A stretch of DNA of 64,000 nt from Ferriphaselus amnicola (GCF_000974685.2 NZ_AP018738.1:1612001-1676000); one strand, 5' to 3'; shown: positions 31,369 through 44,134, counted from the stretch's first letter. A program made the numbers and translations. Notes: generated by a model from the sequence alone, not told the origin.

Positions 31369-33723
31369 CTATCCTCGCAACTGTGCGCCGCATCTTTGTA
31401 GTGCCGCAACCAACTGCATCATATTTTGCTCAATCTCCGACTCAGTCAGAGTTTTTTGAGTATCTTGTAACAACACTCGGAATGCAAGGCTTTTTTTGCC
31501 TTCCTCTAAGCCTTTTCCACGATACACATCGAACAATCCAACCTCAATAACATGCTCTGCAACCGTTGCCTGTAAGGCACTCAGCAAAGTAGCTGCCGAC
31601 ACCCCCTCGTCCACGACAACCGCCAAATCACGACGCACTGGCGGGAAGCGTGATACATCACAGGCTTCGGGCGCAGCACTGGCCTGCAACACCGCGCTAT
31701 CCACCTCGAACCATACTGTCGCTTGCGGCAAGTCGTACTGTTGCTGCCACTGCGGATGAAGTTCGCCGATCCAACCGATGGCTTGCTCGCCGAGGAAGAT
31801 TTGCGCCGAACGCCCTGGGTGCGAAGCCGGGTGAGTCGCTGCGACAAAACTCAGACTGCGCGGCGCAAACAGCGCTTCGACATCGCCCTTAGCATCGTAA
31901 AAGTCCACACTGCGCGCGGGCGCACCCCATTGCTCTGGCTGAACACTGCCGTAGCACAGTCCGGCCAGTCTCTCGGTTTGCGTATAACCCCCATTAACCG
32001 CAGCGAAGCATGCACCTGCCTCGAACAAGCGCACGCGCGACTGACGACGCGACAGATTGACGCGCAACGCACCGATCAGGCCGCCCAGCAAACTGCTACG
32101 CATCACCGAGTATTGGCTGGCGATCGGATTCTGCAAGCTGACTGGGGCGTTATTACCGCACAGATCACGCTCGACCTCGGCTTCAAGGAAGGCGTAACTG
32201 ACCGTCTCTTGGTAGTCGCGCGACACCAGCAACTGGCGCAAACGACGTAGCGGACGCAAGCCTTCGCTTGCGGGCAACATCGACAGCTGGCCTTGCGGCG
32301 GTAGTGCCGGAATGTTGTCGTAGCCGTGAATACGAGCCAATTCTTCGATCAAATCAGCTTCAATTCCAAGGTCAAAACGATAGCTGGGCGGCGTAACCTG
32401 AAAGTCTTCTCCCTGCGCGACGAACCTGAAGCGCAGGCGATCCAGGATGGCTTCGATTTGTTGTGCCGACAGCGCGATGCCCAACACACGACGAACACGG
32501 CTGGTACGCAGCAGGATGGGTGCGCGCTGCGGCAGTTCGCCTCGCACTTCACTAACAGGGCCAGCCTTGCCACCGCAGATGTCCAGCAACAATTGCGTGG
32601 CACGCTCCATCGCCGCGCGGGTGGCGAAGAAATCTACACCGCGCTCAAAGCGGAACGAGGAGTCGGTGTTGAGGCCGAAGTTGCGCGCCTTGCCCGCGAT
32701 GGCGTCGGGAGCGAACCAAGCAGCTTCGAGGAACACGTCCGTAGTCGTGGTTTCCACGCCACTGCCCGCACCGCCCATGATGCCCGCCAGCGCCAGCGCG
32801 CGGCTGTCGTCAGCGATCAGCAGGTAGTCGGGATTCAACTCCACAGCCTGGCCATTGAGCAACGCCAGCTTCTCGCCCGTAGCCGCCGGACGCACCGAGA
32901 TACCACCAGTAAGCTGCGCCAAGTCGAAGGCGTGCATGGGCTGACCGAGTTCGAGCAGCACGTAGTTGGTAATGTCAACAACCGCATTGATGCTGCGGAT
33001 ACCAGAGCGCTCCAGACGGCGCACCATCCAATCCGGCGTGGCAGCAGCGGCATTCACGCCGCGCACCACCCGCCCGCAATACAGGCCGCAAGTGTCGGCG
33101 CTGATCGTCACCGGCAGCGTATCAGGGATGCTGTCGGCCACTGGCGCAACGACCATCGGCGTGATCGCGCAGCCGGTGATAGCCGCCACTTCACGCGCTA
33201 GTCCGGCGATGCCGAGACAGTCGCTGCGGTTGGGTGTCAGCTTGAGGGTGAATAGGGTGTCGTCGAGATCGAGATAGTCGCGGATGGTCGTGCCGACCGG
33301 CGCGTCGGCAGGCAGCAGCCACAGGCCATTGCTTTCCTCGGCCAGCCCCAGTTCTTTGGCCGAACACAACATGCCAAAGGATTCTACGTTGCGCACCTTG
33401 GCCTGCTTGATCTTGAAGTCACCCGGCAACACCGCGCCGATGCGCGCACACGGAACTTTCACGCCAACGGCGACGTTGGACGCGCCACACACGATGGTGA
33501 TGGGCGCAGCTTCGCCGACATTGACTTGACACACGTTGAGGCGGTCGGCATTGGGATGCTTGACCACTTCCAGCACCTCGGCCACCACCACGTTATTGAA
33601 GGCGGGCGCGGCCGCTACCTGCGCCTCGACTTCCAATCCAGCCATGGTGAGCTGATGCCCCAGACCATCGGTGTCGAGAGCTGGGTTGACCCAGCTACGC
33701 AGCCAGTTCTCAGAGAATTTCAT
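31369..33723 (-). CDS. pheT: Phenylalanine-tRNA ligase beta subunit
   Basis: 784 aa, normal length. It has the N-terminal tRNA-binding (EMAP-like) domain, the B3/B4 editing domain, the B5 domain and a catalytic-like core. The C-terminal ferredoxin-fold anticodon-binding domain has [13 protein letters not shown]. It pairs with PheS as an alpha2-beta2 enzyme. Its stop is nine bases from the ihfA start. Confidence 0.97.
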   Translation of the reverse strand: MKFSENWLRSWVNPALDTDGLGHQLTMAGLEVEAQVAAAPAFNNVVVAEVLEVVKHPNADRLNVCQVNVGEAAPITIVCGASNVAVGVKVPCARIGAVLPGDFKIKQAKVRNVESFGMLCSAKELGLAEESNGLWLLPADAPVGTTIRDYLDLDDTLFTLKLTPNRSDCLGIAGLAREVAAITGCAITPMVVAPVADSIPDTLPVTISADTCGLYCGRVVRGVNAAAATPDWMVRRLERSGIRSINAVVDITNYVLLELGQPMHAFDLAQLTGGISVRPAATGEKLALLNGQAVELNPDYLLIADDSRALALAGIMGGAGSGVETTTTDVFLEAAWFAPDAIAGKARNFGLNTDSSFRFERGVDFFATRAAMERATQLLLDICGGKAGPVSEVRGELPQRAPILLRTSRVRRVLGIALSAQQIEAILDRLRFRFVAQGEDFQVTPPSYRFDLGIEADLIEELARIHGYDNIPALPPQGQLSMLPASEGLRPLRRLRQLLVSRDYQETVSYAFLEAEVERDLCGNNAPVSLQNPIASQYSVMRSSLLGGLIGALRVNLSRRQSRVRLFEAGACFAAVNGGYTQTERLAGLCYGSVQPEQWGAPARSVDFYDAKGDVEALFAPRSLSFVAATHPASHPGRSAQIFLGEQAIGWIGELHPQWQQQYDLPQATVWFEVDSAVLQASAAPEACDVSRFPPVRRDLAVVVDEGVSAATLLSALQATVAEHVIEVGLFDVYRGKGLEEGKKSLAFRVLLQDTQKTLTESEIEQNMMQLVAALQRCGAQLRG

Positions 33724-33733
33724 ATTCGTGTAC

Positions 33734-34824
<1,091 letters not shown>

Positions 34825-34836
34825 ATCACAGCAAAC

Positions 34837-35196
34837 TTACGCTGCGAGGCTGGCCTTGGCTTGTGCGACCAGTTGCGCGAACGCAGCCTTGTCGAAGATC
34901 GCCAGATCGGACAGAACCTTGCGGTCGATGTCGATCATTGCCTTTTTCAGACCATTCATGAACACGCTGTATGCCATGCCCTGCTCACGAGCAGCCGCAT
35001 TGATACGAGCGATCCACAGAGTGCGGAACTGACGCTTACGCTGACGACGGTCGCGATAAGCATATTGACCCGCCTTCATCACCGCTTCTTTGGCGATGCG
35101 ATATACGTTCTTGCGACGGCCACGGTAACCCTTGGCCAGATCCAGAACCTTCTTATGACGCGCGCGCGCCGTTACACCACGTTTAACTCTTGCCAT
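34837..35196 (-). CDS. rplT: 50S ribosomal protein L20
   Basis: 119 aa, standard length. N-terminus [20 protein letters not shown] with the long basic helix, and C-terminal globular part with [15 protein letters not shown]20 binds 23S early in assembly and in many bacteria represses its own operon. It follows rpmI by 11 bases. Confidence 0.97.
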   Translation of the reverse strand: MARVKRGVTARARHKKVLDLAKGYRGRRKNVYRIAKEAVMKAGQYAYRDRRQRKRQFRTLWIARINAAAREQGMAYSVFMNGLKKAMIDIDRKVLSDLAIFDKAAFAQLVAQAKASLAA

Positions 35197-35207
35197 GTTC
35201 TAACTCC

Positions 35208-35405
35208 TTATGCGTAGGGCATCATGGCGCGTACGGACGCCGTGTTGGTTGCGTGAACCCCAGTAGTACCGCGCAACTGACGCTTATTTTTGGTGGTCTT
35301 CTTGGTAAGAATGTGGCGCTTGAACGCTTGTGAGCGCTTGATGCTGCCACCGGCGCGAACGATAAAACGCTTCTTCGCACCGCTTTTGGTCTTCATCTTA
35401 GGCAT
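35208..35405 (-). CDS. rpmI: 50S ribosomal protein L35
   Basis: 65 aa, [14 protein letters not shown] start and a basic composition, exactly as the family. Member of the infC-rpmI-rplT operon. Confidence 0.97.
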   Translation of the reverse strand: MPKMKTKSGAKKRFIVRAGGSIKRSQAFKRHILTKKTTKNKRQLRGTTGVHATNTASVRAMMPYA

Positions 35406-35537
35406 AACTACTCCTTAAGTTATGACGCCAGGTGATTCCTGACAGGAACACTTGATAACCCGCTCGCCACTTATATAGGCTGTGTGCTACTTGACCAACG
35501 CGCCCCGCCTGTCGAGCGCGCCAGTGTAAATCGGTGA

Positions 35538-36059
35538 TTACTTCTTCTGCTTTGGTGCCAGCACCATAATCATCTGGCGACCTTCCATCTTAGGGAACTG
35601 CTCCACGTTGCCATGCTCTGCCAGATCCGCCTTGACTCGTTCCAGCAACTGCATCCCGATCTGCTGGTGTGCAATCTCGCGTCCACGGAAACGCAATGTG
35701 ATCTTAGTTTTGTCGCCTTCATTCAGGAATTTAATCAGATTACGCAGCTTAATCTGGTAATCACCCTCATCCGTACCCGGACGGAACTTGATTTCCTTGA
35801 TTTGAATCTGCTTCTGCTTGAGCTTGGCTTCGTGCTGCTTCTTGCTCTCGGCATATTTGAATTTGCCGTAATCCATGATGCGACACACCGGCGGCTCGGC
35901 CATCGGCGCGATCTCTACCAAATCTAATTCCGCTTCATCGGCGATACGCAAGGCTTCTGCTGATGACACGATACCAAGTTGCTCGCCTTCTACTCCCACT
36001 AAACGCACACGGGGTGCATTAATCTGTTCATTGAGGCGTTGTGACTTATCCTGAGCTAT
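35538..36059 (-). CDS. infC: Translation initiation factor IF-3, AUA start
   Basis: 173 aa when read from ATA at 36057-36059: [20 protein letters not shown] is the expected N-terminus of betaproteobacterial IF-3. GGAG stands seven bases before it. There is no ATG, GTG or TTG in frame between it and the upstream stop. The later Met (36008) would remove about 17 conserved residues. IF-3 discriminates against non-standard starts, so a rare start codon allows autoregulation, as known for the AUU start in E. coli. The N- and C-terminal IF-3 domains are complete. Confidence 0.9.
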   Translation of the reverse strand: MAQDKSQRLNEQINAPRVRLVGVEGEQLGIVSSAEALRIADEAELDLVEIAPMAEPPVCRIMDYGKFKYAESKKQHEAKLKQKQIQIKEIKFRPGTDEGDYQIKLRNLIKFLNEGDKTKITLRFRGREIAHQQIGMQLLERVKADLAEHGNVEQFPKMEGRQMIMVLAPKQKK

Positions 36060-36078
36060 TGCAGTTCTCCAACAAAAA

Positions 36079-37989
36079 TTAAACCGCGCTTCCCGTCAGC
36101 TCCTGTTTCAAGCGCTGTAACAACGCATCCACAGTCATCTGCCCCAGGTCTTCACCTGTACGGGATCGCACGGCAACAAGGCCAGCGGCCACTTCCTTAT
36201 CACCCACAATAAGCTGATAAGGCAGCCTCTGTAAGCTATGTTCTCGGATTTTATAGGTAATCTTCTCATTACGCAAATCTGATCGCACACGCATGCCCGA
36301 TGCCTTCAGAGTTTCGGTCAGTTTTGACGCATATTCCTCTTGAGCCTGCGAAATATTCATCACCACCATCTGCACTGGAGCCAACCACAGCGGGAAGGAA
36401 CCGGCGTAGTGCTCGATCAAAATACCGATAAAACGCTCCATTGAGCCAACGATGGCACGATGCAGCATCACTGGGGCTTTGCGAGTATTATCTTCTGCGA
36501 CGAATTCCGCCCCTAGGCGCACCGGCAGATTGAAATCGAGCTGGATGGTGCCACACTGCCACAGACGGCCAATGCTATCTTTCAACGTAAATTCAATCTT
36601 CGGGCCATAGAACGCGCCTTCGCCCGGCTGCAAGTCGAACTCCAGATTGTTCTGCTTAAGCGCCGCTGCCAAAGCCGCTTCAGCCTTATCCCACGTCTCA
36701 TCCGACCCCACGCGCTTAACGGGGCGAGTGGACAACTTGACCAGCACATCGCTAAAACCGAAATCGGCGTACACCTTTTGCAACATGACAATGAAGTCAG
36801 CAACTTCCGCCTCGACCTGCTCTTCCATACAGAAGATATGCGCATCGTCCTGTGTGAAACCGCGCACGCGCATCAGGCCGTGCAAGGAGCCTGAAGGCTC
36901 GTTGCGGTGACAGGAACCAAACTCCGCCAGACGCAGTGGTAGGTCACGGTAACTGTGCAACGCACTATTGAAGATTTGTACATGACCAGGGCAATTCATC
37001 GGCTTCACCGCGTAGTCGCGATTCTCCGACGAGGTGGTGAACATGTTGTCGCGGTAGTTTTCCCAGTGGCCGGATTTCTCCCACAGCGCGCGATCCATCA
37101 TGGTCGGCGTGCGCACTTCCTGATAGCCGTACTCGACGAACTTGCGGCGCATGTACTGCTCAACTTCCTGCCAGATCGTCCAGCCGTTCGGGTGCCAAAA
37201 CACCATGCCCGGGGCTTCGTCCTGCATGTGGAACAGGTCGAGCTGCTTGGCTAGGCGACGGTGGTCGCGCTTCTCCGCTTCTTCCAGCCTATGTAGATAA
37301 GCGTCGAGATCCTCCTTCTTCGCCCATGCCGTTCCATAGATGCGTTGCAGCATCTCGTTCTTAGAGTCTCCACGCCAGTAGGCTCCTGCCACCTTCATCA
37401 GCTTAAAGGCCTTCATCTTGCCAGTGGACGGCACGTGGGGACCGCGACACAGGTCGGTGAACTCGCCTTCGGCATACAGCGAAACATCCTGATCTGCGGG
37501 GATCGAAGCAATGATCTCGGCCTTGTAGTGCTCGCCGATGTGCTTGAAATAAGCTACCGCTTCGTCACGTGGCAACACGCGGCGCGTGATCGGCAAGTCG
37601 AGCTTGGCTATCTCAGTCATGCGCTTTTCGATCGCAGCCAGATCTTCCGGGGTGAACGGGCGCGCAAACGAGAAATCGTAGTAGAAGCCGTTCTCGATCA
37701 CCGGACCGATAGTCACTTGCGCCTCAGGGAACAATTCCTTCACCGCATAGGCCAACAAGTGCGCGGTGGAGTGACGGATCAGCTCCAGCCCGTCCGCATC
37801 CTTATCGGTGACGATGGCGAGTTGCACATCACTCTCGATCAAGTGCGAAGTATCGACCAGCGTTCCATCCACCTTGCCCGCCAGCGCTGCGCGAGCCAAA
37901 CCTGCGCCGATACTGGCTGCAACTCCGGCAACGGTGATCGCCTGATCGAAACTACGCTGTGAACCGTCCGGCAGGGTAATGACTGGCAT
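36079..37989 (-). CDS. thrS: Threonine-tRNA ligase
   Basis: 636 aa from [19 protein letters not shown] domain first, then the editing domain with [10 protein letters not shown] (HxxxH). The class II core has [20 protein letters not shown] (motif 2) and [11 protein letters not shown] (motif 3), and an anticodon-binding domain ends the protein. It leads the thrS-infC-rpmI-rplT cluster; infC begins 20 bases after its stop. Confidence 0.97.
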   Translation of the reverse strand: MPVITLPDGSQRSFDQAITVAGVAASIGAGLARAALAGKVDGTLVDTSHLIESDVQLAIVTDKDADGLELIRHSTAHLLAYAVKELFPEAQVTIGPVIENGFYYDFSFARPFTPEDLAAIEKRMTEIAKLDLPITRRVLPRDEAVAYFKHIGEHYKAEIIASIPADQDVSLYAEGEFTDLCRGPHVPSTGKMKAFKLMKVAGAYWRGDSKNEMLQRIYGTAWAKKEDLDAYLHRLEEAEKRDHRRLAKQLDLFHMQDEAPGMVFWHPNGWTIWQEVEQYMRRKFVEYGYQEVRTPTMMDRALWEKSGHWENYRDNMFTTSSENRDYAVKPMNCPGHVQIFNSALHSYRDLPLRLAEFGSCHRNEPSGSLHGLMRVRGFTQDDAHIFCMEEQVEAEVADFIVMLQKVYADFGFSDVLVKLSTRPVKRVGSDETWDKAEAALAAALKQNNLEFDLQPGEGAFYGPKIEFTLKDSIGRLWQCGTIQLDFNLPVRLGAEFVAEDNTRKAPVMLHRAIVGSMERFIGILIEHYAGSFPLWLAPVQMVVMNISQAQEEYASKLTETLKASGMRVRSDLRNEKITYKIREHSLQRLPYQLIVGDKEVAAGLVAVRSRTGEDLGQMTVDALLQRLKQELTGSAV

Positions 37990-38091
37990 ATTCTTCCTTA
38001 AAAACAAAGTGCGGCAAGGCCGCACTTGAACAATTTTCCGGCGCGCATTCTAACAGCGGCAAAGGGGAGCGTAAATGCAAAGTCTCGATTA

Positions 38092-39183
38092 CTACGGACG
38101 ATTGATGCGCGCAGTGAGGCGCAGATCACTGCCTACGTGACGCACATCCTGCCATTGCAACTCGATCCGCTGATCTAGCGCCATCAGATTACCCAATGCA
38201 GCCATCCCACGCGCCTCATCACCCAACAGTTGAGGCGCCAAATAAAGCAGCAACTCATCCACCAGCCCAGCTTGTAGCAACCCTCCATTGAGCTTCGCCC
38301 CCGCCTCGACCAACACCTCGTTGATACCGCGCCGCGCCAGATCGCCCAACATGGCGGGCAAATCCACCTGCTCATCGGGATTGGGCAAAACCACGACCTG
38401 GGCGCCGAGTTGTTCGAGTAGAGTGATTTTGGCCGAGTCAGGAATCGCGGCGTAGATCAGCACGGGACCACCTTGCAGGATGCGAGATGAGCTTGATATT
38501 TGCAGATGACTGTCCAACACCACACGCAGTGGCTGACGCACAACTTCCGAGTCTCGCACATTGAGCTGCGGATCATCGGCTAGCACTGTTCCGATTCCCG
38601 TGAGCACAGCGCAAGAACGAGCGCGCAAACGTTGCACGTCCTGCCGCGCTGCTGGGCCGGTGATCCACTGGCTGACACCATTGGCGAGCGCGGTACGCCC
38701 ATCCAGACTGGCGGCGATCTTGCTGCGCACCCAAGGCATGCCACGCGTCATACGCGAAACAAAGCCAAGATTGAGTTCGCGCGCCGACGCTTCCATTAGT
38801 CCAGTTTCAACCACAATTCCAGAGTCGCGCAACTTGGCAACGCCCCTGCCAGACACTAACGGATTAGGGTCTTGCATAGCGATCACCACACGAGCCACAC
38901 CCGCCGCGATGAGCGCGTCGGCGCAAGGTGGCGTGCGACCGAAATGGCTGCACGGCTCCAGAGTGACGTATGCCGTAGCACCGCGTGCGCGCTCACCCGC
39001 TGCATGTAAGGCGATAGGTTCGGCATGCAACTCGCCAGCACGCTCGTGCCAACCTTCGCCGATGACGATACCATCCTTCACCAACACGCAGCCAACACGA
39101 GGGTTGGGGCTAGTGGTGTTAAGGCCGCGCTCCGCCAACCGCAACGCATGCGCCATCCAATGGCTGTCGGCAGCGCTAGCCAT
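38092..39183 (-). CDS. ribD: Bifunctional riboflavin biosynthesis protein RibD
   Basis: 363 aa. The N-terminal cytidine-deaminase-like domain has the zinc ligands in ELHAEPIAL and EPCSHFGRTPPC. The C-terminal reductase domain has RSKIAASLDGRTAL and ends in LTARI. It catalyses the deaminase and reductase steps between GTP cyclohydrolase II product and ribitylaminouracil. It shares one base or so with the nrdR stop, so the two are coupled. Confidence 0.96.
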   Translation of the reverse strand: MASAADSHWMAHALRLAERGLNTTSPNPRVGCVLVKDGIVIGEGWHERAGELHAEPIALHAAGERARGATAYVTLEPCSHFGRTPPCADALIAAGVARVVIAMQDPNPLVSGRGVAKLRDSGIVVETGLMEASARELNLGFVSRMTRGMPWVRSKIAASLDGRTALANGVSQWITGPAARQDVQRLRARSCAVLTGIGTVLADDPQLNVRDSEVVRQPLRVVLDSHLQISSSSRILQGGPVLIYAAIPDSAKITLLEQLGAQVVVLPNPDEQVDLPAMLGDLARRGINEVLVEAGAKLNGGLLQAGLVDELLLYLAPQLLGDEARGMAALGNLMALDQRIELQWQDVRHVGSDLRLTARINRP

Positions 39184-39662
39184 CAGTGGGCAACTGGACG
39201 ATTGCGGCGCGGCGACTTACTTAATGCTTTGATAGCGTCTGCGAAATCACCGACATCTTCGAAGCCTTCATAGACTGAGGCGAAACGAATGAAGGCCACC
39301 TTATCCAGCTTGCGCAACTCCTCCATCACCATCCCGCCGATCTCACTCGACTCGATCTCGCGCTCGCCCTGTGCGAACACTTGCTGAGTCACTTGGTCGA
39401 TCGCAGCCTCTACCTGCTCGGTAGCCACAGGGCGTTTGTGCAGCGCCAAACGAAAACTCTTACGCAGCTTATCGGGGTCGAACTCGGCACGATTGCCGTT
39501 CTGCTTCACCACCTGCGGCATACGCAACTCCACCGTTTCATAAGTGGTAAAGCGCTTTTCACACGACAAACAGCGGCGACGACGGCGGATGCTATCGCCC
39601 TCCTCGCTCTCGCGGGAGTCGATAACCTGAGTATCAGAGTGTTTGCAGAAGGGACATTTCAT
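39183..39662 (-). CDS. nrdR: Transcriptional repressor NrdR
   Basis: 159 aa. The zinc ribbon has [17 protein letters not shown] and [12 protein letters not shown]. The ATP-cone domain follows ([20 protein letters not shown]). NrdR represses ribonucleotide reductase genes in response to dATP/ATP. The glyA-nrdR-ribD order is typical of betaproteobacteria. Confidence 0.97.
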   Translation of the reverse strand: MKCPFCKHSDTQVIDSRESEEGDSIRRRRRCLSCEKRFTTYETVELRMPQVVKQNGNRAEFDPDKLRKSFRLALHKRPVATEQVEAAIDQVTQQVFAQGEREIESSEIGGMVMEELRKLDKVAFIRFASVYEGFEDVGDFADAIKALSKSPRRNRPVAH

Positions 39663-39664
39663 CG

Positions 39665-39749
39665 AGGATAGGGGAAGGAAGAAGAGTGAAGGAAAAAACT
39701 GGGGCTACGGAACTCCGCAATCACCCTTCCCTCTTTACCCCTCCCCCTG
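39665..39749. repeat. Purine/pyrimidine inverted repeat between glyA and nrdR
   Basis: A GA-rich arm (39665-39697) faces a CT-rich arm (39722-39749) across a 24-base loop. It is similar in style to 23534-23622, including the shared word CCCTTCCCTC. Confidence 0.45.
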
Positions 39750-39758
39750 CCCATGCTG

Positions 39759-41006
39759 TTAAGCGCCGTACACCGGGAACGCCGTAGTCAGTTTCTTCAC
39801 TTCACCCGCGACGCGGGCGATGACTGCGTCATCGTTCGGGGCATCCAGCACGTCGGCGATCAAGTGAGCCAGCTTCTCGGCTTCGATCTCCTTGAAGCCA
39901 CGGGTGGTCATCGCGGGCGAGCCGATGCGGATGCCGGAGGTGACGAAAGGTTTCTGCGGGTCATTGGGGATAGCGTTCTTGTTCACAGTGATGTGCGCCT
40001 TGCCCAGTGCAGCTTCGGCGTCCTTGCCGGTCAGATGCTTGGCTTGCAGATCGACTAAGAACACGTGGCTATCGGTACGGCCGGAGACGATGCGCACACC
40101 GCGCTCGGTCAATACCTTGGCCATCACGCGCGCGTTGTCGATCACCTGCTTCTGATATTCCTTGAATTCCTTGCCAGCCGCCTCCTTGAATGCCACTGCC
40201 TTGGCCGCGATCACATGCATCAGCGGGCCGCCTTGCAACTGCGGGAAGATGGCCGAGTTCAGCGCCTTCTCGTGCTCCGCCTTAGCCAAGATCAAGCCGC
40301 CGCGCGGGCCGCGCAAGGTTTTGTGAGTGGTGGTGGTGACAAAGTCAGCGATGCCAACTGGGCTCGGATAGTAGCCTGCCGCGATCAGGCCAGCATAGTG
40401 CGCCATGTCCACGAAGAGGTATGCTCCGACGCTGTCAGCGATAGCACGGAAACGCTTCCAGTCAATGACCAACGCATAGGCGGAGGCCCCAGCCACGATC
40501 ATCTTAGGCTTGTGCTCAGTAGCCAAACGCTGCACTTCGTCGTAGTCGATCTCTTCCTTATCGTTCAGTCCGTACTGGATGGCGTTGTACAGCTTGCCGC
40601 TAATATTCACCGATGCGCCGTGGGTCAAGTGGCCGCCGTGCGCCAAGCTCATGCCCAGAATCGTGTCGCCCGGCTTCAGCACAGAAACGTACACAGCTTG
40701 GTTGGCTTGCGAGCCGGAATGCGGCTGCACGTTGGCGTATTCCGCGCCGAATAGCGATTTCGCACGATCGATCGCCAGTTGCTCGGCAATGTCCACATAC
40801 TCGCAACCACCGTAGTAGCGCTTGGCGGGATAGCCTTCAGCATACTTATTGGTGAGCTGGCTGCCCTGAGCTTCCATCACCGCTGGGCTGGTGTAGTTTT
40901 CCGAGGCGATCAGTTCGATGTGATCTTCCTGACGGGTAACTTCCTGCTGCATGGCAGCCCACAGATCGGGATCAACGACGGCGAGGGTGTTTTTGCGAGA
41001 GAACAT
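39759..41006 (-). CDS. glyA: Serine hydroxymethyltransferase
   Basis: 415 aa, PLP enzyme interconverting serine and glycine with folate. The PLP-lysine motif [15 protein letters not shown] is at about residue 225-239. The substrate-loop [14 protein letters not shown] and the conserved [11 protein letters not shown] are present. Start [16 protein letters not shown]. Confidence 0.98.
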   Translation of the reverse strand: MFSRKNTLAVVDPDLWAAMQQEVTRQEDHIELIASENYTSPAVMEAQGSQLTNKYAEGYPAKRYYGGCEYVDIAEQLAIDRAKSLFGAEYANVQPHSGSQANQAVYVSVLKPGDTILGMSLAHGGHLTHGASVNISGKLYNAIQYGLNDKEEIDYDEVQRLATEHKPKMIVAGASAYALVIDWKRFRAIADSVGAYLFVDMAHYAGLIAAGYYPSPVGIADFVTTTTHKTLRGPRGGLILAKAEHEKALNSAIFPQLQGGPLMHVIAAKAVAFKEAAGKEFKEYQKQVIDNARVMAKVLTERGVRIVSGRTDSHVFLVDLQAKHLTGKDAEAALGKAHITVNKNAIPNDPQKPFVTSGIRIGSPAMTTRGFKEIEAEKLAHLIADVLDAPNDDAVIARVAGEVKKLTTAFPVYGA

Positions 41007-41078
41007 GGCAACCTTCCAAAGACTGTAAAGAGAAAGGCGCGCATTTTATCACGCCGCAGGTGCGGCGCGGGTAGGCTG

Positions 41079-41960
41079 TCAGTGTTGAATTTCCATAGCG
41101 AATTCAGAGGTCGGCAAAGCGAAGACCTCGTCGATGTCCTCTTCCTCAAAAACATAACATTGATTGCAAAACTCGCAGCACACTTGGATCGAGCCTTGCT
41201 CTTCCAGCACCGAATCCACCTCGTCGACGCCGATCATCTTCAGCATCTCGACCACGTTTTCCCTTGAACAGGAGCAGCCGAACACTACTGGCTGCGCGTC
41301 GAACAGCCGAATATCCTCTTCGTGGTACAGACGATGCAGCAATTCCGGCACCGATAGCGAGAGCAACTCATCGTGCCTAACGGTCTCAGCCAATACGACA
41401 GCGCGATTCCATGCATCTGTGTCGCCATCCGGTTGCTCGGGCAGTTTCTGTAACAGCATGCCTGCTGCCTGCTGACCGTCGGCGGCCAGCCACAAGCGAG
41501 TTTCCAGCTGCTCGGAGCGCAACATGTAGTTCTGCAAGATTTCAGCGACCGTCTCGCCTTCCAGCGCGACGATGCCCTGATACATCTGCCCGCCGTTCTT
41601 CTGGTCGAGCGTAATGACAAAGCGGCCATCACCAATCAGCTCAGCCACTTTGCTGGACACCAACTCTCCCTCCCACTTAGCCGTGGCGCGCACCTGTAAA
41701 TCACCGGAGCACTCCACTACCAACAAACTCACCGGCCCTTGCCCCTGGATTTGCAAGATCAGTGAACCCTGTTGCAGCTTGAGCATCGCCGCCAACAACA
41801 CCGCCGACGCCATCAGCTCGCCCAGCAGATTGCGCAAAGGCAGCGGATAGTCATGTCGCGCCAGCACGCTGCGCCAGCTCTCATCGAGATGAACAAACTC
41901 GCCGCGTATCGGCGCGGCATCGAACAGGAAACGCTGAAGGGAGTCAGAAGAGGTTTTCAT
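41079..41960 (-). CDS. hslO: Hsp33 redox-regulated chaperone
   Basis: 293 aa. The four zinc-binding Cys appear as GCSCSRE and CCEFCNQC near the C-terminus; oxidation of these releases zinc and activates the holdase. The N-terminal core has DESWRSVLARHDYP and LLGELMASAVLLAAMLKLQG-like helices. Monocistronic. Confidence 0.95.
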   Translation of the reverse strand: MKTSSDSLQRFLFDAAPIRGEFVHLDESWRSVLARHDYPLPLRNLLGELMASAVLLAAMLKLQQGSLILQIQGQGPVSLLVVECSGDLQVRATAKWEGELVSSKVAELIGDGRFVITLDQKNGGQMYQGIVALEGETVAEILQNYMLRSEQLETRLWLAADGQQAAGMLLQKLPEQPDGDTDAWNRAVVLAETVRHDELLSLSVPELLHRLYHEEDIRLFDAQPVVFGCSCSRENVVEMLKMIGVDEVDSVLEEQGSIQVCCEFCNQCYVFEEEDIDEVFALPTSEFAMEIQH

Positions 41961-42010
41961 AGGGCGGATGATACCACGCCGAACTTTGAGCCAAGCCTAG
42001 GGAAACCCGA

Positions 42011-42904
42011 TCAGGCTTGATCACCCCTTTGCTCGGTTACCGCTTCAATCAATGCAGCGGATAGAATGAGTGCGCCACCGATAATCTCTTGCATCGACAA
42101 GTGCTCATTGCCGATCAGCACTGCGGAAAACACCCCCACGACCAACTCAGCCAGCAACAAGATAGCTGCTTTACCTGCATCCAGCCGTGCCACTCCATAA
42201 AAAGTCGCAAGCGTGCCAGGAATCACCCAAAGCAAGCCCAAACCTAACAATGCCAAGATGTGCATCGATTCAAGCGCGGGCAACGAACGCCCACTCCAGA
42301 GCCCCCATCCGAGGGAGATCACGGCACACCCCATAAAGACGGCGGCTGCGCGGGTCAGCTCTGGTAGCTTATGCCCGACTCGAATCGCGATATTATTCAA
42401 GGCGAAGGCAAGGCCCGACGAGAGCGCCAGCAAATCGATCAACGATAAGGGCGTAGCAAATAGCGCAGCACCGCCCAATGTCGAAACCAAGCCTACCAAT
42501 GCTAAAGCCAGCGCACCCAGCCGTAATGGAGTGAACGGCTCTGCCAGAAAAACTCGCGCCGCCAAAATCGTCCACACAGGTGCCAAATAGAACAGCAGCA
42601 GCACTCGCACCACATTGCCTTCGGCCAACGCGGTAGCGAACGAAGCATTCGCCCAGCCCCCCAACAGACAGATGAGCAATAGCAGCCCGAATTGACTGCG
42701 CCATTGTGGCAAGCTCCGCCACGCGAAGGGCAGCAATACCAGAGTGGCAGAGCCATAGGCAAATATCTGCACAAAGCTGACATGAATCCCTGCCATCTCG
42801 AACGCCTTGAGCGGCCACCAGAATAGGCCCCACAAAACCGAACCGGCGAGTAAAGCCGAGACTGCCCTGCCCTGAGGGAAAGTTGCTGTGATAGAAGATG
42901 ACAT
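42011..42904 (-). CDS. EamA/DMT-family transporter
   Basis: About 297 aa from MSSSITATFPQ, with ten predicted membrane helices in two EamA repeats (each about 140 residues; GGWANASFATAL and PGTLATFYGVARLDAG are typical). The substrate is unknown. It lies 30-60 bases after the binding-protein gene on the same strand, at the end of the guanidine region. It could be an exporter of a by-product or an amine. Confidence 0.85.
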   Translation of the reverse strand: MSSSITATFPQGRAVSALLAGSVLWGLFWWPLKAFEMAGIHVSFVQIFAYGSATLVLLPFAWRSLPQWRSQFGLLLLICLLGGWANASFATALAEGNVVRVLLLFYLAPVWTILAARVFLAEPFTPLRLGALALALVGLVSTLGGAALFATPLSLIDLLALSSGLAFALNNIAIRVGHKLPELTRAAAVFMGCAVISLGWGLWSGRSLPALESMHILALLGLGLLWVIPGTLATFYGVARLDAGKAAILLLAELVVGVFSAVLIGNEHLSMQEIIGGALILSAALIEAVTEQRGDQA

Positions 42905-42966
42905 CGGAATTCTTTGGGAGCCTAATGCCCGCCTCAAGTTGAAGTGAAGCGGGCTGGCAGGTGAAC

Positions 42967-43944
42967 TTACTTCGACAGTGCCTTCACGAACTGATCATCC
43001 AGCGTCGAGGAAATCGCGACCGGCTTCTTGATCTGACCACTTTTCAGCAGGATCTGATTGATCACTTCACCGCTGACAAAGTAGGACTTGGTGTCCTTGC
43101 CCGGCTTGAACGGCTGCGCCATCTCGACTAGCGGGATGTTGTACACGCCTTGCAACTGCTCCAGCACTTCCTTGCCCGATACTCCGATAGCCTTGCCGAT
43201 GATCTCGGAAGACTCCTTAGGATGAGACTTTAGATAGGCCAGCCCATCCAGATAGGCTTGAATCAGAGCCGCGACCTCTTTACCGTTCTTCTTGATGTAA
43301 GCCTCATCGAATACCAGCACATCAGCGATCAGGCCAGGCGCCTCTTTCGACGAGTAGATCACATGGAACCTCTTGCCGCCATCCATAGAGAGGATTTGTG
43401 AGACGTTCGGTTCATACGTAACTCCCGCCGGTACAGCCTTAGATGCCAGAGCCGAGGGAATCGCCTCCGGTGTCATATTGACTGGGCTGATGTTCTTGTC
43501 ACTCATGCCGTTGATTTTCAGCGCATACGAGATCAAAAAATCAGACGGCGACAACGGCGCATATGCCACTTTTTTGCCCTTCAGGTCGGCGATAGTCTTG
43601 ATCGACATATCAGCCAGCACAGCGTCTCCGCCATTGGAGTAGTCGATGGGCATCACCACCTTGAAAACTTGCCCTTGCGCCGCTGCGCCAATCACTTGGT
43701 CATAAGTCATCAACGCACCGTCAACCGCTTTTCCGGCAACTGCGGAAGGCAACATCGCCGGATCGGCGAAGGTTTGCAGGGTCACTTTCAGACCATGCTT
43801 CTTGTACATATCCATGCCTTCCGCCACGTAGAACGGCGAATAGCCGATCCAAGTGGTGAGCGCGAGCTTGACTGGAGTCACAGCACCGGCAGAGAACGAA
43901 GCTGTCAGTAGCGCCACAGCAGCGATGAGTTTCTTGATATCCAT
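42967..43944 (-). CDS. ABC transporter substrate-binding protein (SsuA/NMT1-like)
   Basis: 325 aa with a signal peptide (MDIKKLIAAVALLTASFSAGA). The periplasmic fold starts with LALTTWIGYSPFYVAEGMDM, the family opening seen in taurine/nitrate/urea-type binding proteins; SADPAML-like and GDAVLAD strands follow. AGGAG precedes the ATG. It is probably the missing binding component for the permease and ATPase at the other end of the operon, with guanidine or a related compound as ligand; that is inference from context. Its distal position is unusual. Confidence 0.88.
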   Translation of the reverse strand: MDIKKLIAAVALLTASFSAGAVTPVKLALTTWIGYSPFYVAEGMDMYKKHGLKVTLQTFADPAMLPSAVAGKAVDGALMTYDQVIGAAAQGQVFKVVMPIDYSNGGDAVLADMSIKTIADLKGKKVAYAPLSPSDFLISYALKINGMSDKNISPVNMTPEAIPSALASKAVPAGVTYEPNVSQILSMDGGKRFHVIYSSKEAPGLIADVLVFDEAYIKKNGKEVAALIQAYLDGLAYLKSHPKESSEIIGKAIGVSGKEVLEQLQGVYNIPLVEMAQPFKPGKDTKSYFVSGEVINQILLKSGQIKKPVAISSTLDDQFVKALSK

Positions 43945-44134
43945 TTGAGCAATCTCCTAAATAAATTAACGAACCGCTAAGTGAGGGTGATGTTCGCCCT
44001 CTTCGACCTCTCTACCTTCCACAGCACGTTGCATGCCAACCTTGCTGTGCGGCGTTCTGGCTTGTTTCACCGTTACTACCACTCCTTGAAGCACCCGATT
44101 CGGGCATGCCCCCTCCCCGATGCACGATGTTGGG

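Noticed and set aside
38040-39760. FMN riboswitch near ribD/nrdR or ribE
   Set aside because: No conserved RFN words were seen upstream of either riboflavin gene.
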